Below are positions 37,052-46,091 of a stretch of 64,000 nucleotides of DNA, piece after piece (position 1 is the first letter of the stretch; every line of letters starts with the position of its first letter). The translations under genes and the position numbers were made by a program. A model generated the notes under the pieces. That model worked only from the letters and a program-made list of their open reading frames with translations, was not told the DNA's origin and ran no database searches. The DNA is from Vulcanimicrobiota bacterium (lineage in GTDB: Bacteria; Vulcanimicrobiota; Vulcanimicrobiia; Vulcanimicrobiales; Vulcanimicrobiaceae), in contig JAQBPK010000054.1 in assembly GCA_028287565.1 (NCBI GenBank), positions 25,169 to 89,168 of the forward strand. Direction: 5' to 3'.

Positions 37052-40000
37052 ATGCCAGCTCCCGACGTTCGCGTATCGGTCTGGAAGCCGGACATGAGCA
37101 CGTGCTACACGCGCGATTGCATTGCAGATTTCGCTGGCGGGCGGATTGTATACGAAGATTCGCCGGGCGGCTGCGGCGCCGGCGAGCTCGGTCTGGGCCT
37201 GTACTACGAACAGGTCGAGCAGCGCGGCTACTACACGCAGCTCAACATCGTCGAGGTCAGCACCGGCGACGACGTGCTCGCGCAGACGATCACGTCGAAC
37301 CTCGCGACCAACAGCGATTCGCTTTCGGGCTGGTCGCTCAACAACATCACGGTCGGCACCAGCGGCCCCGGCGGCTCGACCGACTTCGAATACGCAGGGA
37401 CCGGCTCGGCCTCACCGGACTCGTTCGCGTACCGGGTTGTTTCCGTCACGGCCGGTCAGCGCTACTCGTTCTCCGTGTGGGTCGACAACTCGGCGACGAC
37501 GAGCGGCAACTGCGCGATCCAGCTCTTCAAGTCCGATCTCTCGACCGTCTATCAGCAGACGCTCATCCCGGCCGGCAGCGCCGCGGGCCGCTTCACCGTC
37601 CAGAATTGGCTGTGCCCCGGCGGCGTGACGCAGGTGGCGCTCATCGCCGCGCACGTCACCAGCGCCGTCGTGGCGGTCGGGCAGAAGGTGAAGTGGTCGC
37701 GGCCGATGTTCGAGGCCAAGAGCACCTCGTCGGCCTGGTACGTGCCCGCGGCCGCCACGACGCGGGTGTACGTGAGCGACAATCGCCCCTACGACACCAG
37801 CCAGGGCGAAGATCAACCGCAACTCTACTTGTGGGACGGCGCCGCGCTCACGATGGGAATCCCGGTCGTGGGCTCGCCCGGGCTCGACCCAGAGGCCGCG
37901 CGCTGGTATCTCACGTGCAACGCGCCGCTCACGATGCCGGGCAACCCCGGGACCATCGGCGCGTACGGCCTCGGCGCCGTCGTCGGCCGGCGGCGCTACG
38001 CGGGCGTGATCCGTCAGCGCCAGCGCACCAACGATCGCTCGCCACGCGCGACGGTGCGCCTGGGCCCGCTCAGCTCGGCGTTCGACGAGGTCCAGGACGG
38101 CTACACGGTCGGCGGCGGTTCCAGTACCGACGTCACCACCGCGATCTATCAGTTCTTGCTCAACGCGCCCGCAACGCGGTGGCCGCAACTCTCGATCTCG
38201 GCCGGCAACTTCGCCGGGACGACCGGCTCGACGTTCTCGGGCAACCGCGCCCAAGCCACGGTCGGCCAGATGATCAACGACGCGCTCTCGGCGGTCGGCG
38301 CGCTCGCGACGGCAATGACGGGCTCGACTGCGGCGGGCGCCAACACGGTGCTGCCGGTAACGGCGGGGACGGGCGCGAGCTTCGCCGCCGGCGCGACGAT
38401 CACGGTCGGCTCGGGCGCCACGCAAGAGAACTGCGTCGTCGCTTCGGCCGCGGCGAACTCCGTCACCGTCGCCTCGACCATTTACCCGCACGCGAACGCC
38501 GACCCGATCACGTGCGCGTCGCCCGACAAGTGGTTCGTGCGCGTCGGCCACGATCGCGCGCCCCGCATGGTGCGCCTGTACCGCGGCGCGACGAACGCGT
38601 ACACGTACAATCTGACGCTGGCGCAAGGAACGCACGCCTACGAGCCCGTGCAGGTGCAGGTCACCGATCAGGACTGCGCGACGTTCTACAACGCCGTGCT
38701 GGTCAACGGCAACACCAATCCCTCAACGCAGCAGCCGTATTCGGCGCTCGTGGTGGATTGGGCGTCGGTGAATCTCACCGGGCGCCAGATCGACGGCCCG
38801 CCGCAGACCATCACGGCGCTCACGTCGGATGCCGCGTGCGCAGCCGCAGCGCTGGGCCTGCTGGATCAGTTCTCGCTGGGGCAACTGCGCGGGACGTTCC
38901 GGCTCTATACGCGCAACGACTTCGTCGCCGACGTAAAGCCGCAAGGTCTCTCGAACGGCGATGCCGTGCGTGGCGTCAACAACGTCACGATCACGAACTT
39001 CGAGACCGGCGCGTCCAACGTGTTCGGCCTGGTGACCTCGGTCGTCACGACGCTGGACTTCCAAAGTGGTGACGCGTGGCAGGACGTGGCATTCCAGCCC
39101 TTCGAGCCCGACTGGAACGCCGCGCTGCTGGAGAACGGGAACGCGATCGCGACGGCGCTGCATGCGGGCGTCGGGCCCGGCGGCGGCACCGGGCAATACT
39201 CGGTCTCGCCCAACGCGTTTCCGCCCACGTACTCCTCGGCGTCGCTGGTGCTCGCGACGCCCGCCTTCACGGCGGTCTTCGGGCCGGGCGGCACGGGGCA
39301 AACCGCCATCCCAGCGCACAACACCACGCTGCCGGCGTCGGCGACCTCGTGGATCTGGCTGCAAGCGAACCTCACGTGGACCACCACGAGCACGCCGAGC
39401 AAGCCCGGAGCGGGCGCGATCCTGTACGGCTATGCAACGACCAGCGCGATCGGGATTCTCGGGTTCACGCCGAGCGCATCGGTCGAGCTGCTGTGGATTC
39501 CCGCCCCGGCCGGCACGAGCGTCGCGCTGAGCGGCCAGAGCGCGACGGTCAAGACGTACTCGACCGGTTTCATTGATATTTCGGTTACACTGCCGTTCAC
39601 TATCTCAGGCACCAGCGCAGTTGACTGGATCGGACAATTCCAAGTCCTCGTTGGGTTTTACGATCCGGCGTCGCTCGGCAAGCTCCAGCTCATCAAGTCA
39701 GAAGCAGCGGCGAAGTCGCTCACCGGCGCGATAACCGCCTCAATAAACGGGCTGCCGAAGAATTATGCCGGGCAGGCGTCTTCGTTCGCGTACTACTTCG
39801 AGCTGCGTGTTATCGCCACCGACGGTTCGTACAGCACGACATCGGTTGATTGGACAGTTGCCGAAGGAAACACCGGCGTCACGACCAGCGCGTACGCGAA
39901 CCAGCCAGTGTTGACGACATCGGCAATGTTCAACGCACAGGGCTCGATGGTGCCGTTCGTGACGGACATCAATTTAACGGTGACCGCCCCAGCCGGACAA

Positions 40001-40318
40001 ACATACATCACCGCCTCGACGAATGCAGGTTCGATATACAGAGCTGATGGAACCACGGTCAGCGTTCCGGCGCGAACCCAGAACTCATCGTCAGGACTCG
40101 ATACGACGGGCGCTACCACCTACTATGTCGCGGCATCCGTTGGCGCCACAAGTGGGACCACTGGAACTATGAGCTTCACCTTCTTCACGGGGACACCAAC
40201 GATCGCGCAGCAGCAGGCTTTGCTCGCCGACGGATATGTCGTACTCATCACTCCTGCGGCGTCGCCGCGCCCGAGCGGCGGCGGCTCTGGCGGCGGAAGC
40301 GGAAAGAGGTACCTCTGA
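37052..40318 (+). CDS. large minor tail/tail tip protein
   Basis: 1088 aa downstream of tape measure; C-term GGGSGGGSGKRYL. Confidence 0.75.
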   Translation: MPAPDVRVSVWKPDMSTCYTRDCIADFAGGRIVYEDSPGGCGAGELGLGLYYEQVEQRGYYTQLNIVEVSTGDDVLAQTITSNLATNSDSLSGWSLNNITVGTSGPGGSTDFEYAGTGSASPDSFAYRVVSVTAGQRYSFSVWVDNSATTSGNCAIQLFKSDLSTVYQQTLIPAGSAAGRFTVQNWLCPGGVTQVALIAAHVTSAVVAVGQKVKWSRPMFEAKSTSSAWYVPAAATTRVYVSDNRPYDTSQGEDQPQLYLWDGAALTMGIPVVGSPGLDPEAARWYLTCNAPLTMPGNPGTIGAYGLGAVVGRRRYAGVIRQRQRTNDRSPRATVRLGPLSSAFDEVQDGYTVGGGSSTDVTTAIYQFLLNAPATRWPQLSISAGNFAGTTGSTFSGNRAQATVGQMINDALSAVGALATAMTGSTAAGANTVLPVTAGTGASFAAGATITVGSGATQENCVVASAAANSVTVASTIYPHANADPITCASPDKWFVRVGHDRAPRMVRLYRGATNAYTYNLTLAQGTHAYEPVQVQVTDQDCATFYNAVLVNGNTNPSTQQPYSALVVDWASVNLTGRQIDGPPQTITALTSDAACAAAALGLLDQFSLGQLRGTFRLYTRNDFVADVKPQGLSNGDAVRGVNNVTITNFETGASNVFGLVTSVVTTLDFQSGDAWQDVAFQPFEPDWNAALLENGNAIATALHAGVGPGGGTGQYSVSPNAFPPTYSSASLVLATPAFTAVFGPGGTGQTAIPAHNTTLPASATSWIWLQANLTWTTTSTPSKPGAGAILYGYATTSAIGILGFTPSASVELLWIPAPAGTSVALSGQSATVKTYSTGFIDISVTLPFTISGTSAVDWIGQFQVLVGFYDPASLGKLQLIKSEAAAKSLTGAITASINGLPKNYAGQASSFAYYFELRVIATDGSYSTTSVDWTVAEGNTGVTTSAYANQPVLTTSAMFNAQGSMVPFVTDINLTVTAPAGQTYITASTNAGSIYRADGTTVSVPARTQNSSSGLDTTGATTYYVAASVGATSGTTGTMSFTFFTGTPTIAQQQALLADGYVVLITPAASPRPSGGGSGGGSGKRYL

Positions 40319-40653
40319 TGAAGCCCGTGATCGGTGTTGCGACGTCTCAGTCAGCCATTCACGGCTATCTCGACACGCACGTCTCCCTCTATCACGGCAC
40401 TCTCCTCGCGAAAGGAGCGTTCGTATTTACGGCTGTTCCGAGAGAAGGCGCGCACGACATTCACGCGGCATTCGATGCGGACCCCAGCATCTCAGCGTTG
40501 CCGGATTCGCTCGACGCCGTCTTGTCCGACGCGGCGCTGCTCAAGAAGCTGGCGAAACTCGCGCTGCCAAAGACGGCGCCGTCGGTGCGCGACGCGCGCG
40601 CGGCTCTCCACGCGCTCGGCGTCACGCACCTCTTTGATCCACGGCTGACCTAG
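40318..40653 (+). CDS. hypothetical protein coupled to tail protein
   Basis: ATGA-overlap. Confidence 0.55.
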   Translation: MKPVIGVATSQSAIHGYLDTHVSLYHGTLLAKGAFVFTAVPREGAHDIHAAFDADPSISALPDSLDAVLSDAALLKKLAKLALPKTAPSVRDARAALHALGVTHLFDPRLT

Positions 40654-41014
40654 GTGAGCCGTCTCGCAAGTCTCTTCGCTCGCCGCGTGACCTCTTCCGA
40701 AACGAGTTTCGCCAGTATTGCGGAGCGGTTATCTTGCCGCTCTTTGTGCATCATGGCTTCGAGATGATCGTCAACGGCTGGCGGCGCCAAATCATCCACT
40801 GACCCAGGCGTGTGGGTTTGTAAAGATGCGCCGAAACGCCGATGCGCGTGGACTCGAATCGAAGAGGTTGAAAAAAGCGGCGCGAGAAGGCTCCGCTGCC
40901 CCGCCAAGGTCGCGCTTACCGGACCTGACAAACGAAAACTGCAGCGCCGCCTCAGGGGGAGGTTGTAGGAGGGGGACGTGCGTTGGTGAGAGCGGCGGTA
41001 TTTCTTGCCACCGG

Positions 41015-41683
41015 TCAGCGTGACGCTGACGACTCTTCCCGCGCCAGCGCCGCCTCGCACTCGTCCCCAAACGCGTCAGAACACATTCCCCATTCGCGCT
41101 TGCCGTCGCGAACATCGCGCGCGAGTTGAGCCTTCTGGGCGTCCGTCATGTGGCCGTCGTACTCAGGGCCGTCCGAACCGTCGTAGTCGTCGCTGACGCC
41201 GAGCCCGTTGTCGAAGTCGCTCAGGATGGTCGTGACGTCTCCGACGAGCTCCCAAACGACTTCCCGGATCGCGTCGCGCTCAGCCTCGAATTCCTGGTCA
41301 TCCCCCGCGCTATTTGCGGGGATTAGCTCGTCGTTCACCTCGCGCATGATGTCCTCGATCGCGTAGATCATGGCTTTCAAGCGCGTCTGGATTCGGTCGA
41401 TGTACGGCTGGCGCGCAGCCGCCTCGTCGCGGTCCGATCGCTCCAACGGCGGTAGGGCCATCTGAGCCGCGCCCTCACGGCCTGTAGGGTTGTCGAGCAT
41501 GGCGGGACCTTCCGGCGCGCGAGCGTTGCCGCGCGCGGCTTCAGTGATGAGCCGGGAGACGACGGCAGATCGATTCCCGCCGGGCCCGCCGGCCAGGTTG
41601 TCAAGCTGAGCGATCACGCCTGGCACCAGGCTAACCCCGACCTTAACGGCGCGCTCAGCCGCGGATTTCCTCGGTCTAGTCAT
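41015..41683 (-). CDS. ribbon-helix-helix (CopG-like) regulator
   Basis: VKVGVSLVPGVIAQLDNLAGGPGGNRSAVVSRLITEAARG. Confidence 0.65.
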   Translation of the reverse strand: MTRPRKSAAERAVKVGVSLVPGVIAQLDNLAGGPGGNRSAVVSRLITEAARGNARAPEGPAMLDNPTGREGAAQMALPPLERSDRDEAAARQPYIDRIQTRLKAMIYAIEDIMREVNDELIPANSAGDDQEFEAERDAIREVVWELVGDVTTILSDFDNGLGVSDDYDGSDGPEYDGHMTDAQKAQLARDVRDGKREWGMCSDAFGDECEAALAREESSASR

Positions 41684-41747
41684 GGTGGAAATAATACTAC
41701 GGAACCCTTGCCACCGCAAGGCCGTGGTGGTACGATATTTCCACCAT
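41682..41747. promoter_or_regulatory. perfect 12-bp inverted repeat operator and leaderless promoter of RHH regulator
   Basis: ATGGTGGAAATA / TATTTCCACCAT; minus strand TTGCGG-N17-TATTAT-N7-ATG. Confidence 0.6.
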
Positions 41748-41811
41748 AACACAGCGGCCCCGCCGGTGTATCAGACCGACGAGGCCCGTCACCCGAAAGC
41801 GGTACTTTCGA

Positions 41812-42042
41812 ATGACCCAGCACCCTTCGCCCGGCCGCGTCGTCTCCCTCGCCGAGTATCGCACGAGCCGACCGCCCGTGACCGAACCGCCTCACCCGTC
41901 CCCGAACGCGCCGGCCGCCGTCGCCTCGCTCGCGCAGCGCCGCGCCGAGAACGCGCTCGCGCGCATCGAGAACGGCATGGCGGACCTCAAGGATCGGCTG
42001 CACCGCATAGCCGCACTCGCGGGAATTGAGGACGCCGCGTGA
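41812..42042 (+). CDS. hypothetical protein divergent from RHH regulator
   Basis: MTQHPSPGRVVSLAEYRTSRP... Confidence 0.5.
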   Translation: MTQHPSPGRVVSLAEYRTSRPPVTEPPHPSPNAPAAVASLAQRRAENALARIENGMADLKDRLHRIAALAGIEDAA

Positions 42043-42509
42043 ACGGCCGCGACACGCTCGCCGCGGCGGCAAAAATCGCCACGGCCGCCGCTAAGCGTCG
42101 CGACCCGCGCATGCCGCTCTCACCAGACGTACCCGCACAGGTCCGCCTAGCGCAGGAGAACCTCGGCGACTACCTCTACGAGCTTGAGTCCCAGGCCGCG
42201 ATCACGCGCACATTGCAGAAGCAGCTCGCGCGGCTGCTCGAACATCCCAACCTGCTCGACGAGGACGTCGTGTGGACCGCCCTGCGAGGTGATGGCGCCG
42301 TCCCGCTCTGGCTACGCGCCACGAGTGGCGACTGGCACTCCGACCGGTCGCGGCTCACCGGCGCGCAGGACAATCTGTGGTGTGCGCTGATGCTCGCTAC
42401 CGGCGCAGCGCGAGAACAAGCCAATGGCGACTTCGTCGACAGCGGCCCCCATCGCGCGGACTACGAAGCGACCCGGGCCGCATGGTTCGCTCGTGAGGAA
42501 GCGGCGTGA
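42039..42509 (+). CDS. hypothetical protein
   Basis: 156 aa, ATGA-like overlap. Confidence 0.55.
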   Translation: MNGRDTLAAAAKIATAAAKRRDPRMPLSPDVPAQVRLAQENLGDYLYELESQAAITRTLQKQLARLLEHPNLLDEDVVWTALRGDGAVPLWLRATSGDWHSDRSRLTGAQDNLWCALMLATGAAREQANGDFVDSGPHRADYEATRAAWFAREEAA

Positions 42510-42555
42510 CAAGCGAAAAGAGGTTTCTGGCGACGATGGAAGATGAGGTCGCGCG

Positions 42556-43200
42556 ATGACCAAGCGCTCCGCTCTCGCGCCCGTCTCAGCAGGCGCGGAT
42601 CACGCGATAGCACTGTCCGAGCCGTACGTCGCGCGCATCGTTGTGCAGGGCACCGCGCCGTTCTTGTTTCACGCGTACAACGTCGAAAGCGTAGAAGAGA
42701 AAGGCCGCGCAGCGAAAGGCTCCGCGGCGAAGAAATCTGATGACCTTGAATCGTACGTCTACCGCGTCGGCGATGACGACGAACGGCTTGGCGTACCGGG
42801 CGCGAACTTCTGCGCTGCCCTCGCGACGGCGGCAAAGTCCATGCAGGACCCGCGCTCGCCGCGCAAGTCGATGATGGACCTCGTGAAAGCGAGCGTCATT
42901 CCGCTCGATCCCGTCGCGCCGTTCGTGCCCGACGTGACGGAATGGGATTATGTCGACCGGCGGCGCGTCGTCGTGCAGCGAAACGCTGTGCCACGATCGC
43001 GGCCAGCCATGCACAAGGGGTGGAAAGTGGCGTTTACCGTCCTCGTCAACGCGCCGGAATATATCCCGCCTGACGTATTGAACGCACTCGCGGTCAAGGC
43101 CGGGATGTTCCAAGGCGTCGGCGATTTCCGGCCGACGTACGGGCGTTTTAACATCATCGCCTTCGAGCATGGTGATGTCGAATCACTCGCGAAGACGTAG
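42556..43200 (+). CDS. phage protein of unknown function (G-G/D-FRP-x-YGRF family)
   Basis: VQGTAPFLFHAYNVE...LGVPGANFCAALATAAK...NAVPRSRPAMHKGWKVAF...MFQGVGDFRPTYGRFNIIAFE. Confidence 0.65.
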   Translation: MTKRSALAPVSAGADHAIALSEPYVARIVVQGTAPFLFHAYNVESVEEKGRAAKGSAAKKSDDLESYVYRVGDDDERLGVPGANFCAALATAAKSMQDPRSPRKSMMDLVKASVIPLDPVAPFVPDVTEWDYVDRRRVVVQRNAVPRSRPAMHKGWKVAFTVLVNAPEYIPPDVLNALAVKAGMFQGVGDFRPTYGRFNIIAFEHGDVESLAKT

Positions 43201-43209
43201 ACGTAGCGG

Positions 43210-43294
43210 GGCGTGGAAAGCCACGGCTAGGTAAGCTACGCCAAGGTATGGCCTGGTGAGTCATGGTAAGGTGTGCCACGGCGAGGTATGGGAA
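43210..43294 (+). repeat. 17-unit degenerate pentanucleotide tandem repeat (G[GC][CT]NN)
   Basis: ggcgt ggaaa gccac ggcta ggtaa gctac gccaa ggtat ggcct ggtga gtcat ggtaa ggtgt gccac ggcga ggtat gggaa. Confidence 0.75.
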
Positions 43295-43322
43295 ACGGAG
43301 AACCGGCTTCGGTTCTCCGTTT
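43293..43322. terminator. bidirectional terminator between convergent genes
   Basis: AAACGGAGAACCG-GCTT-CGGTTCTCCGTTT perfect 13-bp stem. Confidence 0.7.
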
Positions 43323-43343
43323 CAGTCTCGCTCGCTCCGCGCC

Positions 43344-44342
43344 CTAGAACGGGAAGAAGCCGCCTGCACCGTACACAGCGAGCGTTCCAATCTCGGCGTC
43401 ATTCTCGCACAGCGTTGTTGAACCACCGCAGCCGACTGCGCCGCGGCGGAACTTCGCATAGTCACCCATCGCGCCCTTGATGACGAGGACGCCATACGTA
43501 CTCGGAGCAGCCAGAATCGCGCCTACGCTAAGTGTCGCTCCAGTCGAAGTAAATGGTAGCGCCGTCGAAATGGCAGCGATTGGCGTAGCGTCGGTGTATG
43601 CCTGAAAACCGGCCGGCGCGTGCAGTGTCGTTGCGGCGGTTGATTTATCAGCACACGCCGGTCCAGTAAGATAAACATCGGCGGCGCCGGTGTTCTGGGT
43701 CGGCGAGATGGTGCCGTTCGCGATTATAAGCCCTTCGACCGCGCCGATTGTTATCGACGCCGGGCATCCGAGCGTCGGGTCTGCGTAAGTACGCACGCCG
43801 ATGCTAGAAGACACCACACCGCCATAGGACAAGGTCGCGATCGTCGAACCTGTCGTGGAGCCGCCGTTCATTTGGGCGACGGCGACCGGGCCCGGAGAAG
43901 CGCTAGGATTCGACGATGGAGTTGCCTGGGGCACGGGCGATGCGACCGAACTATCGGCGACAGTGACGCTAGGTGAGCCAGAGGGTGCCGGAGCTGGGCT
44001 ACCATTCTGATCCGTGAATGAAACGATAACCGTCGCGACTGTCTCAGCGCTCGTCACGGCAAACGAACGCGGATTTATGTTCGCCGCCCCCACCTCGATC
44101 GGCTCGGCTGACGTCGTCGCGAGCGGCGACCGTCCGCGCGCCGTCGTCGACGTCGTACTCGAATGCGCCGCGCCGATCCACGACAGGTGCGCGGAGATGA
44201 CCCGCGGCGTCGGACTCGCTGTTGGTGTGCTGGTCGGCGCCGGCGTCCCGGTATTGATCGGCGGCGGGCTCGCGGCGCCACCGTTGCAGGCCGCGAGGCC
44301 AGCGGCGGCGAGCAGTACGCTCGCGGCGATGGAAAGTCTCAC
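43344..44342 (-). CDS. lipoprotein, Pro/Ser/Thr-rich stalk (lysogenic conversion candidate)
   Basis: MRLSIAASVLLAAAGLAAC|NGG lipobox; PPPINTGTPAPTSTPTASPTP. Confidence 0.75.
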   Translation of the reverse strand: MRLSIAASVLLAAAGLAACNGGAASPPPINTGTPAPTSTPTASPTPRVISAHLSWIGAAHSSTTSTTARGRSPLATTSAEPIEVGAANINPRSFAVTSAETVATVIVSFTDQNGSPAPAPSGSPSVTVADSSVASPVPQATPSSNPSASPGPVAVAQMNGGSTTGSTIATLSYGGVVSSSIGVRTYADPTLGCPASITIGAVEGLIIANGTISPTQNTGAADVYLTGPACADKSTAATTLHAPAGFQAYTDATPIAAISTALPFTSTGATLSVGAILAAPSTYGVLVIKGAMGDYAKFRRGAVGCGGSTTLCENDAEIGTLAVYGAGGFFPF

Positions 44343-44478
44343 CCTGTGTCTCCTTGGCGCTGGGCGCCGGCTGTGGTGCCTCTACGATAGCGCGCCTGGC
44401 TTCTCCGTGACCGAACCGCCGCGCAACGTGCGGTAGCGCTTCTTTCCACACGCCCCTTGGGCGAGATCGGGAACCGCC

Positions 44479-44991
44479 ATGACACCCTCTTCGGGCGCTA
44501 CGGCGCACCCGATCGTGACCCTCGTGCTCCCACAGGTTCAGACCGCGATCAATATCGCGATCGGGTTCTTCGTGCTGCTCGCCACCCTCACGGCCTCGGC
44601 GTTCCTGATCCCCAAAGCCCGGCTGATCCGCGAGCGCAACGATGCGCAGGACTGGGTGAAGCGGCTCGAAGGCCGGCTGACCGCGCAGAGTTCGGACCTC
44701 GCGGCGGTGCTGGCGAACGTTGAGGCGCTACGCGGCGAGATCGCGGGGATGCGCGATGTCATCGCGGGCATGCACTCCGAGGCGCTGGTGACCCGCAAGA
44801 CGCTCGTGGTGGCACTTCGGTACGTCGCTGCGCTCATGCTGTTCATTCGCTCGCGCCGGCCGGTCGGCGAGACGCCCGCGATCCCCGCCGAAATCAGCGA
44901 TGGCGTGCTCGACGAGATTCGCGCGCAGGAGCTGGGGCACACCGCCGACGTTCAGGGTGCCAGCGGCATGACCGCTCCGGTCGCGCCGTGA
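44479..44991 (+). CDS. membrane-anchored coiled-coil protein, lysis region
   Basis: N-terminal TM IAIGFFVLLATLTASAFLI, coiled coil. Confidence 0.5.
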   Translation: MTPSSGATAHPIVTLVLPQVQTAINIAIGFFVLLATLTASAFLIPKARLIRERNDAQDWVKRLEGRLTAQSSDLAAVLANVEALRGEIAGMRDVIAGMHSEALVTRKTLVVALRYVAALMLFIRSRRPVGETPAIPAEISDGVLDEIRAQELGHTADVQGASGMTAPVAP

Positions 44992-45470
44992 CCAAGCTCA
45001 GCCCGAACTTCTCGCTCGAAGAGCTGACGCACAGCGACACCGCGGCCGTGCACGGAATCGACAACGCGCCGCCGGCCGGATCTGTCGAGCACCTTCGGCT
45101 CGCGACGCTGGCGGTCTACTTGGAGAAGGTGCGGCGCATCCTCGGCGGTCGCGCGATCCGGATCCACGACGCCTACCGCTGCCCGCGCGTCAACGCGCTC
45201 GTGGGCGGCGTCCCGCACAGCGCGCACACCGAGGGCTTCGCGGCGGACTTCGACGTCGCGGGGCAGACGCCGTACGAGACGGCCATGCTCCTCGATGCGG
45301 CTGCGCACCGCGGCGAGCTCGTTTTCGATCAGCTCATCCTCGAGCAGCTGCCAGCTCCGACGTGGGTTCACATCGGCCGGCGGCTGCACAGCGAGGACAA
45401 CCCTCCGCGTCTTCAGCGGCTCACCAAGGCCGCGGGCGGCGCCTATCTCGACGGGATCGTGAAGCCATGA
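44988..45470 (+). CDS. M15-family peptidoglycan peptidase (endolysin)
   Basis: SAHTEGFAADFDV and WVHIG metal-site motifs. Confidence 0.8.
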   Translation: MTKLSPNFSLEELTHSDTAAVHGIDNAPPAGSVEHLRLATLAVYLEKVRRILGGRAIRIHDAYRCPRVNALVGGVPHSAHTEGFAADFDVAGQTPYETAMLLDAAAHRGELVFDQLILEQLPAPTWVHIGRRLHSEDNPPRLQRLTKAAGGAYLDGIVKP

Positions 45471-45754
45471 ACATCGCCGCCGCCCTGAACCGGCTCAATT
45501 CGCATCGCGTGTTCGGAATCGGCTTGGGCACCGCGTTGTCGTCCGTCGCGATCCTCGCCGCCGACCACAGCGTCTCGCAGCAGATCGCGCACGTCGCGGC
45601 CTCGCACGGTGCGGTCGGTCCGATCGCCGCCGATGTCGCGGGCGCGTGGTGGTCGACGGCCGTCGCGTCCGCGCAGGCTGCGCTTCCGCCCGCCATCATC
45701 GCAGCCGCGTTCGGACGCCCGCCCAACGTGCCCGCCGGTCCGGTGAAGCCGTGA
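45467..45754 (+). CDS. holin-like membrane protein
   Basis: Hydrophobic segments, ATGA-coupled to endolysin. Confidence 0.55.
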   Translation: MNIAAALNRLNSHRVFGIGLGTALSSVAILAADHSVSQQIAHVAASHGAVGPIAADVAGAWWSTAVASAQAALPPAIIAAAFGRPPNVPAGPVKP

Positions 45755-46002
45755 AGTGGCTTCTGCTCGCCGTCGCGCTCGTCGTGCCGCCGTCCGCGAT
45801 GCTCGCGGCGCGTCCGCTCGACGGACCCTCCGTTCATGCCGGAACCTGGCACGTCGAGTACTGGGAAGCGGGCGGCGAGTTCACGCTGCGCGTTTCGGAG
45901 GCTGCGTACCGTGCGGACGTCGCGGCCGGTTCGTGCGGCCCGCGGTCGCACGTCTCGCTGTGGCCGCGCTCGCGCACCGTCAGCGTGGTCTGCCAGGTCT
46001 GA
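45751..46002 (+). CDS. exported small protein of lysis cassette
   Basis: VKWLLLAVALVVPPSAMLA signal sequence. Confidence 0.5.
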   Translation: MKWLLLAVALVVPPSAMLAARPLDGPSVHAGTWHVEYWEAGGEFTLRVSEAAYRADVAAGSCGPRSHVSLWPRSRTVSVVCQV

Positions 46003-46016
46003 ACGAACGGGTCGCG

Positions 46017-46091
46017 GATAACGGAACAGGTCCACGCGCGCAGCCGTCATAACGGAACACTCGTCCTCGTCGAGCTACCGATAACGGAAAC
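46017..46091. repeat. three direct repeats (G/C)ATAACGGAA(C/A)(A/C), 31-32 bp apart
   Basis: 46017-46028, 46049-46060, 46080-46091. Confidence 0.65.

Noticed and set aside
37039-39072. 677-aa plus-strand ORF
   Set aside because: Alternate-frame shadow of the tail protein at 37052-40318.
40654-41014. Possible RNA gene in the GA-rich gap before the RHH regulator
   Set aside because: No consistent cloverleaf or strong hairpin found by eye; a short minus ORF (VDDLAPPAVDDHLEAMMHKERQDN...) is possible but weak.
46017-46091. CRISPR array
   Set aside because: Repeats are only 12 bp with three copies, no cas genes; better described as iteron-like.
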